From: Massilibacteroides vaginae
GTDB lineage: Bacteria; Bacteroidota; Bacteroidia; Bacteroidales; Tannerellaceae
NCBI RefSeq assembly: GCF_900178525.1
Contig: NZ_FXDJ01000009.1
Location: forward strand, 1,344,910 to 1,408,909
DNA length: 64,000 nucleotides
Direction of reading: 5' to 3'
This document shows, piece after piece, positions 43,732 to 53,295 of the stretch. The notes under the pieces are model-generated. The model made no database searches, was not told the origin of the DNA, and saw only the letters and a program-made list of their open reading frames with translations. Position numbers and translations under genes: made by a program. Numbering within the stretch: the stretch's first letter is position 1; the number at the start of each line of letters is the position of its first letter.

Positions 43732-45585
43732 ATGGGAGAACAAACAAAAGTCACAACTTTGGAAAAGGTGGTTGTACGTTTCTCGGGTGACTCGGGCGAC
43801 GGAATGCAATTGACGGGAACGATCTTTTCAACTTTGTCGGCGATCTTTGGGAATGAAATATCTACATTTCCCGATTATCCGGCAGAAATTCGTGCACCTC
43901 AGGGCACTCTAAGTGGTGTTTCCGGGTTCCAGGTGCATTTGGGTTCCAAAAAGGTATTTACGCCGGGAGATAAAGCCGATGTTTTGGTCGCTATGAATCC
44001 CGCTGCGTTAAAAGTAAATGTGGATATCTTGAAACCTAATTCAATTATCATCATCGACACAGACTCGTTCAAGACGAATGACCTGAATAAAGCTAAGTTC
44101 ACTACAGATGATCCGTTCACAGAATTAGGACTTACCGGTGTGCAATTGGTTGCGGCACCGATTTCTACCTTGGTAAAGGAAGGATTGGTTGATTTCGGAT
44201 TGGATAATAAATCTGCCCTTCGCTGTAAGAATATGTTTGCTCTTGGACTTGTTTGCTGGTTGTTTGAGCGTCCTCTTGAAGAAGCAATGCATTTGCTTCA
44301 GAATAAATTCGCTAAAAAGCCAACCATTGCCGAAGCAAATATTAAAGCGCTTACAGATGGTTATAATTTCGGTCATAATACCCATGCTACTGTTTCTACA
44401 TACCGTATTGAAGGTAAGAAAGCAGAGCCCGGATTTTATACAGATGTAAATGGGAATACGGCTACTTCTTATGGTTTGATCGCAGCCGCTGAAAAAGCCG
44501 GAATGAAGTTGTTTCTCGGAAGTTATCCTATTACACCGGCTACCGATATCTTGCATGAACTTTCCAAAAGAAAGGACTTGGGGGTAAAGGCTATTCAGGC
44601 CGAAGACGAAATTGCCGGTATTTGTACGGCTATCGGTGCGAGCTTTGCCGGAAATCTGGCGGCTACTTCTACTTCCGGACCCGGATTGGCGCTAAAGAGT
44701 GAAGCTATCGGTCTGGCGGTTATCGCTGAACTGCCGTTGGTTGTTATTGATGTACAACGTGGTGGTCCATCAACCGGTTTGCCTACAAAAAGTGAACAAA
44801 CCGACTTGATGCAGGCGCTTTATGGACGAAATGGTGAAAGCCCTGCTGTTGTAATCGCTGCAACTACTCCGACTGATTGTTTTGATGCAGCCTTTTGGGC
44901 AGGCAAGTTGGCCGTTGAACACATGACGCCGGTTATCTTGTTAACAGACGGCTTCATTGCAAACGGTTCTTCTGCCTGGAAGCTACCAGATTTAGATAAT
45001 TATCCGGAGGTAAAACCACAATACGCTACCAGCTATACTGGTGAAGCAGAATGGAAACCCTACAGAAGAAACGAAGAAACAGGTGTGCGTTACTGGGCTT
45101 TCCCCGGAATGGAAGGATTTGAGCATCGCATCGGAGGTTTGGAGAAAGACTTTAACACAAGCGCAATCTCTACAAATCCCGAAAATCACCAGAAAATGGT
45201 CAATGTGCGTCAGGCAAAGATAGATAAGATCGCTGATTTTATTCCGGAACTTGACGTTGTTGGAGACGAAAACGCCGATCTGCTGATCGTAGGTTGGGGT
45301 GGAACATATGGACACTTGTACGAAACAATGGAAGGATTGCATGAAAAAGGCAAGAAGGTAGCATTGGCTCACTTTAAGTTTATTAGTCCGCTTCCTAAGA
45401 ATACTGTCGAAGTACTTACAAGATATAAAAAGGTAGTTATCGCTGAACAAAACAATGGTCAATTCGCTAACTATTTGCGTGGGAAGATACCCGGATTTAC
45501 TCCTTACCAGTTCAATCGCGTGAAAGGCCAACCTTTCAATGTGGCAAGATTAATTGAGGAGTTCACTAAAATAATGGAGGCTTAA
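43732..45585 (+). CDS. korA: 2-oxoacid:ferredoxin oxidoreductase, alpha subunit (fused gamma-alpha)
   Basis: A 617-residue subunit of the enzyme that oxidises 2-oxoglutarate (or another 2-oxoacid) with CoA to acyl-CoA, reducing ferredoxin. The first 190 residues are the gamma domain (KVVVRFSGDSGDGMQLTGTI), followed by the alpha domain beginning GNTATSYGLIAAAEKAGMKL. The CoA/pyrophosphate region has GSYPITPATDILHELSKRK and ATSTSGPGLALKSEAIG. C-terminal VGWGGTYGHLYETMEGLHEK completes the alpha fold. Subunit fusion is typical of Bacteroidota KorA. korB starts 3 bp later. Confidence 0.9.
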   Translation: MGEQTKVTTLEKVVVRFSGDSGDGMQLTGTIFSTLSAIFGNEISTFPDYPAEIRAPQGTLSGVSGFQVHLGSKKVFTPGDKADVLVAMNPAALKVNVDILKPNSIIIIDTDSFKTNDLNKAKFTTDDPFTELGLTGVQLVAAPISTLVKEGLVDFGLDNKSALRCKNMFALGLVCWLFERPLEEAMHLLQNKFAKKPTIAEANIKALTDGYNFGHNTHATVSTYRIEGKKAEPGFYTDVNGNTATSYGLIAAAEKAGMKLFLGSYPITPATDILHELSKRKDLGVKAIQAEDEIAGICTAIGASFAGNLAATSTSGPGLALKSEAIGLAVIAELPLVVIDVQRGGPSTGLPTKSEQTDLMQALYGRNGESPAVVIAATTPTDCFDAAFWAGKLAVEHMTPVILLTDGFIANGSSAWKLPDLDNYPEVKPQYATSYTGEAEWKPYRRNEETGVRYWAFPGMEGFEHRIGGLEKDFNTSAISTNPENHQKMVNVRQAKIDKIADFIPELDVVGDENADLLIVGWGGTYGHLYETMEGLHEKGKKVALAHFKFISPLPKNTVEVLTRYKKVVIAEQNNGQFANYLRGKIPGFTPYQFNRVKGQPFNVARLIEEFTKIMEA

Positions 45586-45588
45586 TTT

Positions 45589-46611
45589 ATGGAAACAGAA
45601 GAAATCAAATATCAGGCAAAAGATTATAAGAGTGACCAATATGTACGTTGGTGCCCGGGTTGTGGTGATCATGCTGTACTGAACTGTCTCCACAAAGCGA
45701 TGGCCGAATTGAATGTTGCGCCGAAAGATATGGCCGTAATTTCAGGTATCGGATGTTCATCCCGTCTGCCGTATTATATGAATACCTACGGTTTTCATAC
45801 GATTCACGGGCGTGGTGCTGCCATAGCAACAGGTGTAAAGACGGCTAACCCTGATCTGAGTGTATGGTTGATAACCGGAGACGGAGACTGTCTTGCTATC
45901 GGGGGGAATCATTTTATTCATGCTGTGCGCCGTAATGTGGACATCAATATCGTTCTTTTTAATAATCGCATTTACGGATTGACAAAAGGACAATATTCAC
46001 CTACTTCAGAACGTGGATTCGTATCGAAGAGTTCTCCTTACGGAACAGTCGAAGATCCATTCGTTCCGGCAGAATTAGCCTTTGGCGCGAGAAGCAATTT
46101 CTTTGCCCGTGTGATTGACGTAGACTTGAAAAACACAACAGCTATTTTGGCCGAGTCGGGTCGTCATAAGGGAACTTCTGTGGTAGAGGTGTTGGTAAAC
46201 TGTGTTATCTTTAACGACGGTATACACAAAGACATCACAGATAAAGACTATCGGGCTGAACGTACGGTTTTCCTTCGTCATGGCGAAAAGATGATCTTTG
46301 GTAAAGAAGAGAATAAAGGTATTGTACTCGACGGACTGAAGCTGAAAGCCGTTACAATCGGTGAAGATGGCTATACATTGGACGACGTATTGGTACATGA
46401 TGCTCATGCTCAAGATTCGACCTTACAAACAATGCTTGCAATGATGAGCAATGAAAACAACTTGCCAATCGCTTTGGGCGTTATACGCGACATTGAGGCT
46501 CCGGTATACGATCAGTGCGTAGACCAGCAAGTGAAAGACGTACAAGCAAAGAATCCAACCCGCAAACTACGTGATTTGCTGATGAAAGGTGAAATTTGGG
46601 AAGTTAAATAA
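45589..46611 (+). CDS. korB: 2-oxoacid:ferredoxin oxidoreductase, beta subunit
   Basis: A 340-residue thiamine-diphosphate subunit. RWCPGCGDHAVLNCLHKAM near residue 20 holds the cluster-type Cys pair, GDGDCLAIGGNHFIHAVRRN (about 96-115) is the TPP motif and NIVLFNNRIYGLTKGQYSPT follows it. A His-rich region near the end completes the fold. It is co-transcribed with korA and ends at a strong terminator. The ferredoxin-like delta subunit is not in the window, so reduced ferredoxin must leave through a free carrier. Pta-AckA 4 kb away would use acyl-CoA only if pyruvate is a substrate. Confidence 0.92.
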   Translation: METEEIKYQAKDYKSDQYVRWCPGCGDHAVLNCLHKAMAELNVAPKDMAVISGIGCSSRLPYYMNTYGFHTIHGRGAAIATGVKTANPDLSVWLITGDGDCLAIGGNHFIHAVRRNVDINIVLFNNRIYGLTKGQYSPTSERGFVSKSSPYGTVEDPFVPAELAFGARSNFFARVIDVDLKNTTAILAESGRHKGTSVVEVLVNCVIFNDGIHKDITDKDYRAERTVFLRHGEKMIFGKEENKGIVLDGLKLKAVTIGEDGYTLDDVLVHDAHAQDSTLQTMLAMMSNENNLPIALGVIRDIEAPVYDQCVDQQVKDVQAKNPTRKLRDLLMKGEIWEVK

Positions 46612-46636
46612 ATACGTTCTTCTCTAAAAAATACAG

Positions 46637-46678
46637 AAGGCTATCTCAATTTAGATATTGAGGTGGCCTTTTTTTTGT
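46637..46678 (+). terminator. Terminator of the kor operon
   Basis: AAGGCTATCTCAAT (46637-46650) pairs with ATTGAGGTGGCCTT (46657-46670, one G-T wobble region) and runs into eight T. Confidence 0.9.
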
Positions 46679-46681
46679 TTA

Positions 46682-47329
46682 TTAGAAACGTAACTCTCCA
46701 AAATATTCCGGACAATGAAAGTTGGGTTCAGGCAGATCAATTGGCGCCCAACTGAGGTAGTGAGGGCATGCTGTTTCATCGGCGCATTTGTAAAAATTAG
46801 CGTGTAGTGTTTTTGGAAGTTTCTTCGGGTTTATTCCCATGAGCGTAAAGGGGATTGCAACGGTCAGTTCCCAGCTATGTACGCCGGTTATCTCTTCAAA
46901 TGTTTTATTTTCTAAAGAGGAATGGCGTCTGATAGAGGCATATTCCTCAGCGCTCAGTCCTGTTTTCTCTTCACGTGATTGTCTGTAAGAGGCATCACAA
47001 GTGCCAATGCAGTTGAACTCGAAGTTGATGTATTTATACGGTCCGCGCTGAGGTTTTACAAAGAACTCCACACAGCTGTCTTTATGAACAGGTGATCCGT
47101 CTTCTTGATAGGAAGCTTTCAAAGAATTGCCACGTACAAAGAAATGTAAATACAAGTTCTTGTCGGTGCGTGCTATGTCAACTACCGTAATTGGCTGATA
47201 AGGGAACTCTTCCCAATTTACCTGATTAATATGCAGACGCAAAGCTTTATTTTCTAAAAAATAATCTACCGATAATATGTCTAACACATCCAGAGCCGGA
47301 AGATTCGGAATTTGATTGAGTACTTTCAT
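46682..47329 (-). CDS. Carbohydrate-binding family 9-like protein
   Basis: A 215-residue protein with a beta-sandwich sequence pattern (HLHFFVRGNSLKAS-like strands, KDSCVEFFVKPQRGPYKYIN, FEFNCIGTCDASYRQSREEK, SWELTVAIPFTLMGI) and a C-terminal block NFYKCADETACPHYLSWAPI. These match the CBM9-like/DOMON-like proteins of Bacteroidota. No signal peptide is clear. The ligand is unknown. Its ATG overlaps the stop of the LysE-like gene by 4 bp, so they are co-transcribed. Confidence 0.8.
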   Translation of the reverse strand: MKVLNQIPNLPALDVLDILSVDYFLENKALRLHINQVNWEEFPYQPITVVDIARTDKNLYLHFFVRGNSLKASYQEDGSPVHKDSCVEFFVKPQRGPYKYINFEFNCIGTCDASYRQSREEKTGLSAEEYASIRRHSSLENKTFEEITGVHSWELTVAIPFTLMGINPKKLPKTLHANFYKCADETACPHYLSWAPIDLPEPNFHCPEYFGELRF

Positions 47330-47985
47330 GGTGTTACGAAGTTTAAAGGTATATGGAAATAAAATGTTAGGATGATTGATACTAAACCAATAATGGAGAC
47401 TAAGATAATTATAATTCCTACAATTTTGTTAAATATCCAGATGCTTCTGATGTTAAACCATTTTCTCAGTTTAGATACAACGTATGTGATGCTTGTCCAC
47501 CAAAGTAAGGCACCGATACCAATACCGCCTATACCGCAGAGCGACATCCATATTGAATGTTCGGGTAAAACAAAGCCAAAACGGGCAAAAAGCGCGATAT
47601 AAAGCAGCACAATAAATACATTGCTCAAGGTAAGTAGAAAAGCACTCAGAAAGTCTTGCGTATAAGACAGTTTTTTATCTCCTTGTTTTCGGATACCTCT
47701 GGTGGGATTAGAGCGGAAGATGTAAAAACCAAATGCACCGAGAACAATACTGCCGAAAAGTTGTAACGGAGCTTCGTTGGCTTCAATGAAATTGACAATC
47801 ATTCCCATACCAAGGCAAGTGATGCAGGCATATATGATATCTGAGAGCATAGCCCCAATGCCGGTGACAAATCCGTGTAACCTGCCTTTGCTAAGTGTGC
47901 GTTGAATGCAAAGTAAACCAATTGGTCCCATCGGGGCTGAAACCAATATTCCAATAATTATGCCTGTGCTTAGTATACCAATCAT
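47326..47985 (-). CDS. LysE-family translocator
   Basis: A 219-residue membrane protein with six hydrophobic segments. The start has GILVSAPMGPIGLLCIQRTL, the LysE/RhtB signature. FVTGIGAMLSDIIYACITCL and FLSAFLLTLSNVFIVLLYIA follow in later helices. The family exports amino acids or related metabolites; the substrate here is not known. It is the first gene of the pair with the CBM9-like gene, overlapping it by 4 bp. Confidence 0.86.
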   Translation of the reverse strand: MIGILSTGIIIGILVSAPMGPIGLLCIQRTLSKGRLHGFVTGIGAMLSDIIYACITCLGMGMIVNFIEANEAPLQLFGSIVLGAFGFYIFRSNPTRGIRKQGDKKLSYTQDFLSAFLLTLSNVFIVLLYIALFARFGFVLPEHSIWMSLCGIGGIGIGALLWWTSITYVVSKLRKWFNIRSIWIFNKIVGIIIILVSIIGLVSIILTFYFHIPLNFVTP

Positions 47986-48106
47986 CTAATAGCCTTACTC
48001 ATTCCTTTTGGCAAAGATACGTTCAATCTGTTATTGAAAAAAGACAAATCAGACGATATTGCTATTTTTTCAGATTTAATTAACCCTTTGCAGTCGCTTA
48101 TTTCTT

Positions 48107-48114
48107 TATTTTTG
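48107..48114 (+). promoter_or_regulatory. -7 promoter element of the DPP IV gene
   Basis: TATTTTTG with TTTG 16 bp upstream (48087-48090); the leader to the ATG at 48146 is about 25 nt. Confidence 0.55.
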
Positions 48115-48145
48115 TAAGTAGAGTCTATTCCTTTAATTATTCAAT

Positions 48146-50365
48146 ATGAGAGCAATAATGCGTAGTGTTATACTGTTTTTGGGGTTGTGTCCGCTAATTC
48201 TTTCTGCACAGATATCAAAAGAAGATTACCAACGGGCAGATACGATTGCAAAAAACAGCAGATTGGTTTATTCGCCGGCAGTACAAGCCACCTGGATAGG
48301 CGAATCAACGGAGTTTTGGTATTTGAACCATGAGCGGAGCGGAGATATCTATTACCTAGTAGAGGCTAAAACGGGGAAAAAGCGTGTAGCATTCGACCAA
48401 CAGAAGTTGGCTGCTCTTTTAACGAAAGAAAGCCGGAAAGAAACAACCGCTGCTAATTTAGGCTTGTCTGAAGTTAACTTTATGGAAGACAAAAGCGGTA
48501 TCTCATTTGTCTATAATAATACACGCTGGGAATACTACTTCAAGAAAAATGAACTAAAAAATCTGGGCAAAAAAGAAGAAAAGACTCAACGATACTGGGG
48601 AGAAAGGAACCACCGTAATAGTGACCCGGTAGCTTCTCCGGACAAACAATGGGAGGCGTTTATTAAGGATAACAATCTCTATATTCGTCCGATGGGAGGG
48701 AAAGATGCGATAGCACTTTCGCGCGATGGAAACGACGATTTATATTATAGCTCTTCTATCCATTGGTCTCCTGATTCTCGTAAATTGGCTACGGTGCAAG
48801 TTCGTGATGTAAAAGTTCGCCGAATTCCACTGATCGAGTCGAGTCCTGAGCGTCAACTGCAGCCTATACTACAATGGCGAGATTACGCCAAACCGGGCGA
48901 TGTGTTGCCCGTCAGTATCCCTGTGCTATTTGACGTGGAAAAACGAAAACAGATTCCAATTGAGGCAAAAGATTATTCAAATCAGTTTTCGCTCTACATA
49001 ACGGGGTGGAGGAAAGATAGTCGTGCCTTTACGTTTGAATTCAATCAGCGCGGGCACCAGCGTTATATTGTAGGTGAGGTTAACGCGCATACCGGCGAGA
49101 TCACCCATTTGGCCGATGAGCAAACAAAAACATTCGTCCATTATTACAAAAATTACCGCTACGATATGAATGACGGACAGGAAATGATCTGGAGTTCAGA
49201 ACGTGATGGCTGGAAGCATCTTTATCTCTACGACAATAAAGGGAATGTGAAACGGCAGATCACAAAAGGCGAGTGGGTTGTTCGTCAGGTAGAACATGTA
49301 GATGAGGTCGGCGGAATGATTTATTTTCTGGCTTCCGGTTTTAATGCAGACGAAGATCCCTACAATCTGCATTATTGCCGTATTAAAATTGATGGAACCG
49401 GGTTTGAAAACCTGACTCCTGAGCCGGCGAACCACCGGATTGCAGCATCGAAAGACCATACCTGGTATGTAGATGTTTATTCACGTCCCGATCTTCCTCC
49501 CGTAAGCCTGTTGAAAAAGACGAGTGATGGTTCTGTAGTTCTTCAACTTGAAAAGGCGGATATCGCAGAGCTTGTTGCTGCCGGTTGGCAAATGCCGGAA
49601 GTCTTTTCAGCGAAAGGGCGCGATGGAAAGACGGATATTTGGGGAAACATCCACCGTCCTTCAACGTTCAACCCCTCGAAGTCATATCCCGTAGTAGAAA
49701 TGATCTATGCCGGTCCGCATGATTCTCACGTGTCAAAAGATTTCCTCGCATACAGTCGCCTTATCTCCCGACTTTCTGAACTTGGGTTTATTGTTGTTTC
49801 TATTGATGGCATGGGCACGGCCAACCGTTCAAAAGCATTCCATGATGTATGCTGGAAAAACCTGAAAGATGCCGGCTTCCCGGATCGAATTGCCTGGATA
49901 AAAGCCGCCGCGGAGAAGTATCCTTATATGGATACGGAAAGAGTTGGCATATATGGCTGGTCTGCCGGCGGACAGAATGCGATGGCGGCGTTGCTTTTCT
50001 TTAATGACTTCTATAAGGTGGCGGTGTCTCTTTGCGGATGTCACGACAATCGTGTTGATAAAATGTGGTGGAACGAACAATGGATGGGCTTTCCCTTGGA
50101 TGAGTCTTATAGTGCCTGTTCAAATGTAGATAACGCACATTTGTTGAAGGGAAAACTACTGCTTATTAACGGTGAATTGGATGATAATGTAGATCCGGCG
50201 TCGACATTACAGGTGGTGAAAGCCTTGATCAAAGCCAATAAGAATTTCGACCAACTGTATTTGCCGGGCAGAACGCATTCGCTTGGCGGACAATATGAAA
50301 TGCGCCGGCTTGACGATTTCTTTGTAAAACATTTATTGAATCAGGAACCTCCCGCATGGGACTAA
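48146..50365 (+). CDS. S9-family dipeptidyl peptidase (DPP IV-like)
   Basis: A 739-residue exported serine peptidase. A signal peptide (SVILFLGLCPLILSAQISKE) is followed by a beta-propeller domain (about 40-480, with DNLYIRPMGGKDAIALSRDG and GYSPDSRKLA-like blades) and an alpha/beta-hydrolase domain. The catalytic Ser is in YGWSAGGQNAMAALLFFNDF, the Asp in NGELDDNVDPAS and the His in PGRTHSLGG near the end. DPP IV enzymes in Bacteroidota release X-Pro dipeptides in the periplasm. It is a single-gene unit. Confidence 0.92.
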   Translation: MRAIMRSVILFLGLCPLILSAQISKEDYQRADTIAKNSRLVYSPAVQATWIGESTEFWYLNHERSGDIYYLVEAKTGKKRVAFDQQKLAALLTKESRKETTAANLGLSEVNFMEDKSGISFVYNNTRWEYYFKKNELKNLGKKEEKTQRYWGERNHRNSDPVASPDKQWEAFIKDNNLYIRPMGGKDAIALSRDGNDDLYYSSSIHWSPDSRKLATVQVRDVKVRRIPLIESSPERQLQPILQWRDYAKPGDVLPVSIPVLFDVEKRKQIPIEAKDYSNQFSLYITGWRKDSRAFTFEFNQRGHQRYIVGEVNAHTGEITHLADEQTKTFVHYYKNYRYDMNDGQEMIWSSERDGWKHLYLYDNKGNVKRQITKGEWVVRQVEHVDEVGGMIYFLASGFNADEDPYNLHYCRIKIDGTGFENLTPEPANHRIAASKDHTWYVDVYSRPDLPPVSLLKKTSDGSVVLQLEKADIAELVAAGWQMPEVFSAKGRDGKTDIWGNIHRPSTFNPSKSYPVVEMIYAGPHDSHVSKDFLAYSRLISRLSELGFIVVSIDGMGTANRSKAFHDVCWKNLKDAGFPDRIAWIKAAAEKYPYMDTERVGIYGWSAGGQNAMAALLFFNDFYKVAVSLCGCHDNRVDKMWWNEQWMGFPLDESYSACSNVDNAHLLKGKLLLINGELDDNVDPASTLQVVKALIKANKNFDQLYLPGRTHSLGGQYEMRRLDDFFVKHLLNQEPPAWD

Positions 50366-50374
50366 AATCGAAAA

Positions 50375-50404
50375 GGGCGACACTAACCGATGTCAGTGTC
50401 GCCC
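50375..50404. terminator. Terminator between convergent genes
   Basis: GGGCGACACT (50375-50384) pairs perfectly with AGTGTCGCCC (50395-50404). The minus-strand side continues into TTTTCG, so it serves ackA best and may also stop the peptidase transcript. Confidence 0.8.
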
Positions 50405-50447
50405 CGGAATCTAATCCTTTAGTGTAAGCTGTGAGGATTAGTAATTA

Positions 50448-51653
50448 TTATTGATCATTGGTCAGTATTTCCATTGTGTCCGAAGCAATCATAAACTCTT
50501 CGTCGGTAGGTACAACCATTACCGTTACCTTACTGTCGGGTGTGCTGAGTACCATTTCCTCTCCACGCATCTTGTCGTTCTTTGCTTCGTCAAATTTGAT
50601 ACCCATGTATTCCATGTCGTTACAAACTTCTCGACGTGTTGCCCATTGGTTTTCGCCTACACCTCCGGTGAAAACGATGATATCTACTCCACCAAGCGCC
50701 GCAGCATAAGCTCCGATATATTTCTTAATGCGATAATTATAAACTTGCAGAGCAAGGATTGCTTTTTTGTCACCCTCGGCCACGGCAGCTTCAATTTCGC
50801 GCATGTCTGAAGAGATGCCCGACAATCCGAATACACCACTTTGTTTGTTAATCAGATCAGACAGTCCTTTCGCGTCCAACCCTTCTTTGTCCATAATGAA
50901 TGAAAGCGCGCCGGCATCCACGTCGCCACAACGGGTTCCCATCAATAAGCCTTCCACCGGTGTAAGCCCCATGGAGGTATCGATACTTTTTCCGTCTTTT
51001 ATTGCTGTGATAGAACCTCCGTTTCCGATATGAGCCGTAATGATGCGTTGCTTTTCAAAAGGAACGCCCAATACTTCGCAAGCTCTTTTAGATACATAAC
51101 GATGGCTTGTGCCGTGAAATCCGTAACGACGTATGCCGTATTTCTTGTAAAGAGAATAAGGCAGACCATACATGTAGGCATAGTCCGGCATAGTTTGGTG
51201 GAAAGCAGTATCGAATACACCTACCTGGCGAATGCCCGGAATCAACGCGTTCATTGCGCGGATACCTTTCAGGTTGGGTGGATTATGAAGTGGGGCGAGG
51301 TCAATACATTCCACCATCTTGGCGATTACATCGTCTGTAATTTCCATGCTGCTGCTAAACTCTTCAGCTCCATGTACAACGCGATGGCCAACAGCGTCAA
51401 TTTCATCGTATGATTTGATGCAACCATGTTTTTCGTCGGTCAGGATACTCAGAATAAACTGAATAGCCGCGTTATGTTCCGGCAATTCCTTTTCCAGAAC
51501 AACTTTCTTACCTTCCGCTGTTGTAAATTTAAGAAAAGACCCGGGCAGTCCGAGTTTCTCAACTCCTCCCTGCGCCATTACTTCGTGTTTCTTCATGTCA
51601 AACAATTTGTATTTAACCGAAGAACTTCCACAATTCAATACTAATATTTTCAT
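50448..51653 (-). CDS. ackA: Acetate kinase
   Basis: A 401-residue acetate kinase that forms ATP from acetyl phosphate. The start KILVLNCGSSSVKYKLFDMK is the first phosphate motif. HRVVHGAEEFSSSMEITDDV, VFDTAFHQTMPDYAYMYGLP and RYGFHGTSHRYVSKRACEVL hold the substrate His and Arg residues; IVFTGGVGENQ is near the end. It follows pta by 76 bp on the same strand. Together they turn acetyl-CoA into acetate and ATP, the main energy outlet of this fermenter. Confidence 0.96.
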   Translation of the reverse strand: MKILVLNCGSSSVKYKLFDMKKHEVMAQGGVEKLGLPGSFLKFTTAEGKKVVLEKELPEHNAAIQFILSILTDEKHGCIKSYDEIDAVGHRVVHGAEEFSSSMEITDDVIAKMVECIDLAPLHNPPNLKGIRAMNALIPGIRQVGVFDTAFHQTMPDYAYMYGLPYSLYKKYGIRRYGFHGTSHRYVSKRACEVLGVPFEKQRIITAHIGNGGSITAIKDGKSIDTSMGLTPVEGLLMGTRCGDVDAGALSFIMDKEGLDAKGLSDLINKQSGVFGLSGISSDMREIEAAVAEGDKKAILALQVYNYRIKKYIGAYAAALGGVDIIVFTGGVGENQWATRREVCNDMEYMGIKFDEAKNDKMRGEEMVLSTPDSKVTVMVVPTDEEFMIASDTMEILTNDQ

Positions 51654-51729
51654 TCCTATTGTTTAATTATTTATTTTATATGTATTTTCAAAGAGATTCG
51701 GGGGCAAACCCAAATTTCTTCAATAACGG

Positions 51730-52746
51730 TTATTGAGCTGCTTGCTTTGCTCCGATTGCCTGATTCGCAGTGATAGCTACCATGTTGTAGATATCTTCGG
51801 CCGAACATCCGCGTGACAGGTCGTTTACCGGCGCTGCCATTCCCTGAAGAATCGGGCCTACGGCTAACGCGTTACCTAAACGTTCAACTAACTTATAAGC
51901 AATGTTTCCTACTTCTAAAGTAGGGAATACCAATACATTGGCTTGACCGGCAATTTCGCTTCCGGGTGCTTTTTTCTTTGCGACAACAGGAACTAACGCG
52001 GCGTCAGCTTGCAACTCACCGTCTATTTTAAGATCGGGAGCCAATTCTTTAGCCAGGCGGGTAGCTTCTACTACCTTATCCACCATCTCATGCGAAGCAC
52101 TACCCTTTGTGGAGAAACTAAGCATGGCCACTTTAGGTTCTATGCCGACAATGCTTTTGGTTGTCTGAGCCGTAGATACAGCGATTTGAGCCAGTTCGGG
52201 AGCTGTGGGGTTTGGCATAACCGCGCAATCGGCCACAACGATAATACCCTCTTCTCCGTAAATTTTATTCTGTGTAAAAAGCAAAAACGCACCTGAAACA
52301 CAACTAATGCCCGGCGCGGTCTTGATGATTTGTAAAGCTGGGCGTAACACATCTCCTGTTGTGTTTTCCGCACCGGCAATTTCGCCATCCGCATCACCGG
52401 CCTTAATGATCAGGCAGGCAAGATAGAGTGGGTTCTCAACAAGCACAGCGGCTTTTTCCGGAGTCATTCCTTTCCTTTCACGCAGTTTAACCAATAGGTC
52501 TGTATAGGCCTGTTTCTTTGCGTGAGATTTCGGGTCAACCAAAGTTGCTTTCTGTATATTAAGCAAATTCAATTCACTTGCCCGCTTGATTATTTCAACC
52601 GGGTTACCAATTAAGATTAGTTCAGCAATCTCATCGGCTAATAGTCGGTCAGCTGCTTTTAACGTACGCTCATCGAGTCCTTCAGGCAAAACAATGCGTT
52701 GCTTGCTTGATTTAGCTCTGGCGAAAACATCTTGCATTAAGTTCAT
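51730..52746 (-). CDS. pta: Phosphate acetyltransferase
   Basis: A 338-residue short-form phosphotransacetylase that makes acetyl phosphate from acetyl-CoA. It lacks the extra N-terminal domain of enteric Pta. Conserved blocks are [67 protein letters not shown] and [20 protein letters not shown], followed by [19 protein letters not shown]. It is the first gene of the pta-ackA unit. Confidence 0.95.
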   Translation of the reverse strand: MNLMQDVFARAKSSKQRIVLPEGLDERTLKAADRLLADEIAELILIGNPVEIIKRASELNLLNIQKATLVDPKSHAKKQAYTDLLVKLRERKGMTPEKAAVLVENPLYLACLIIKAGDADGEIAGAENTTGDVLRPALQIIKTAPGISCVSGAFLLFTQNKIYGEEGIIVVADCAVMPNPTAPELAQIAVSTAQTTKSIVGIEPKVAMLSFSTKGSASHEMVDKVVEATRLAKELAPDLKIDGELQADAALVPVVAKKKAPGSEIAGQANVLVFPTLEVGNIAYKLVERLGNALAVGPILQGMAAPVNDLSRGCSAEDIYNMVAITANQAIGAKQAAQ

Positions 52747-52794
52747 AACAAGGGGGATTTTATATTACTTTTTGAGTTTTTTCGATTAAGACTA

Positions 52795-52802
52795 CAAAAA
52801 TA
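52795..52802 (-). promoter_or_regulatory. -7 promoter element of pta
   Basis: The minus strand reads TATTTTTG here, about 49 bp before the pta ATG at 52746. Confidence 0.5.
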
Positions 52803-53110
52803 CACAAAAATGCAATATGGAGTTTGCAAAAACGCCCCTGCTTTTGCATGCCAAGGTGTCAAATTTAGATTATTTAACAGTGTGTAAAAGGCGAGCCTAA
52901 ATGTCAGAAAGAAAGATAATTCAGGGTATATGTGCCAAAATGACGCCTCCTCTTTTGCGCCCTTCTCAGCGTGTTTTAACATTCGGTCGGATAGGCGGAT
53001 TCATACCATGTGTGATTTTGCTATACGTTATTTTTTGCCGTTTTCTGACCCGGCTTTTCTTCTTTGCCGAACAACATTAGTATGTCTTTTTTTGAATAAA
53101 GTATGTAATC
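52803..53110. other. Gene-free stretch between pta and site-4 repeats
   Basis: About 300 bp without a convincing gene, RNA gene or terminator. Open frames here are short and lack family character. Nothing further seen. Confidence 0.5.
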
Positions 53111-53150
53111 AAAAAAATAAAGGATATTTTTTCGAAAACAAAGGATGTTT
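53111..53150 (+). repeat. Two tandem ATAAAGG-family repeats (site 4)
   Basis: AAAGG begins at 53119 and 53140, again 21 bp apart, with flanking A and T runs. The site lies 3' of dacA, on the side away from its start. Confidence 0.75.
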
Positions 53151-53295
53151 AATTGAAGCCTATACACCTGTTTTCAGCGTAAAACAGACGTATTTAGCCC
53201 GTAAATTAACACTCGTTTGCAGACGCGAGGATCTGATTAACGTTTGGATACAATAGTGAAAATACGAAATGTTTTAAAAAGTCCTGTTTTTGTGT

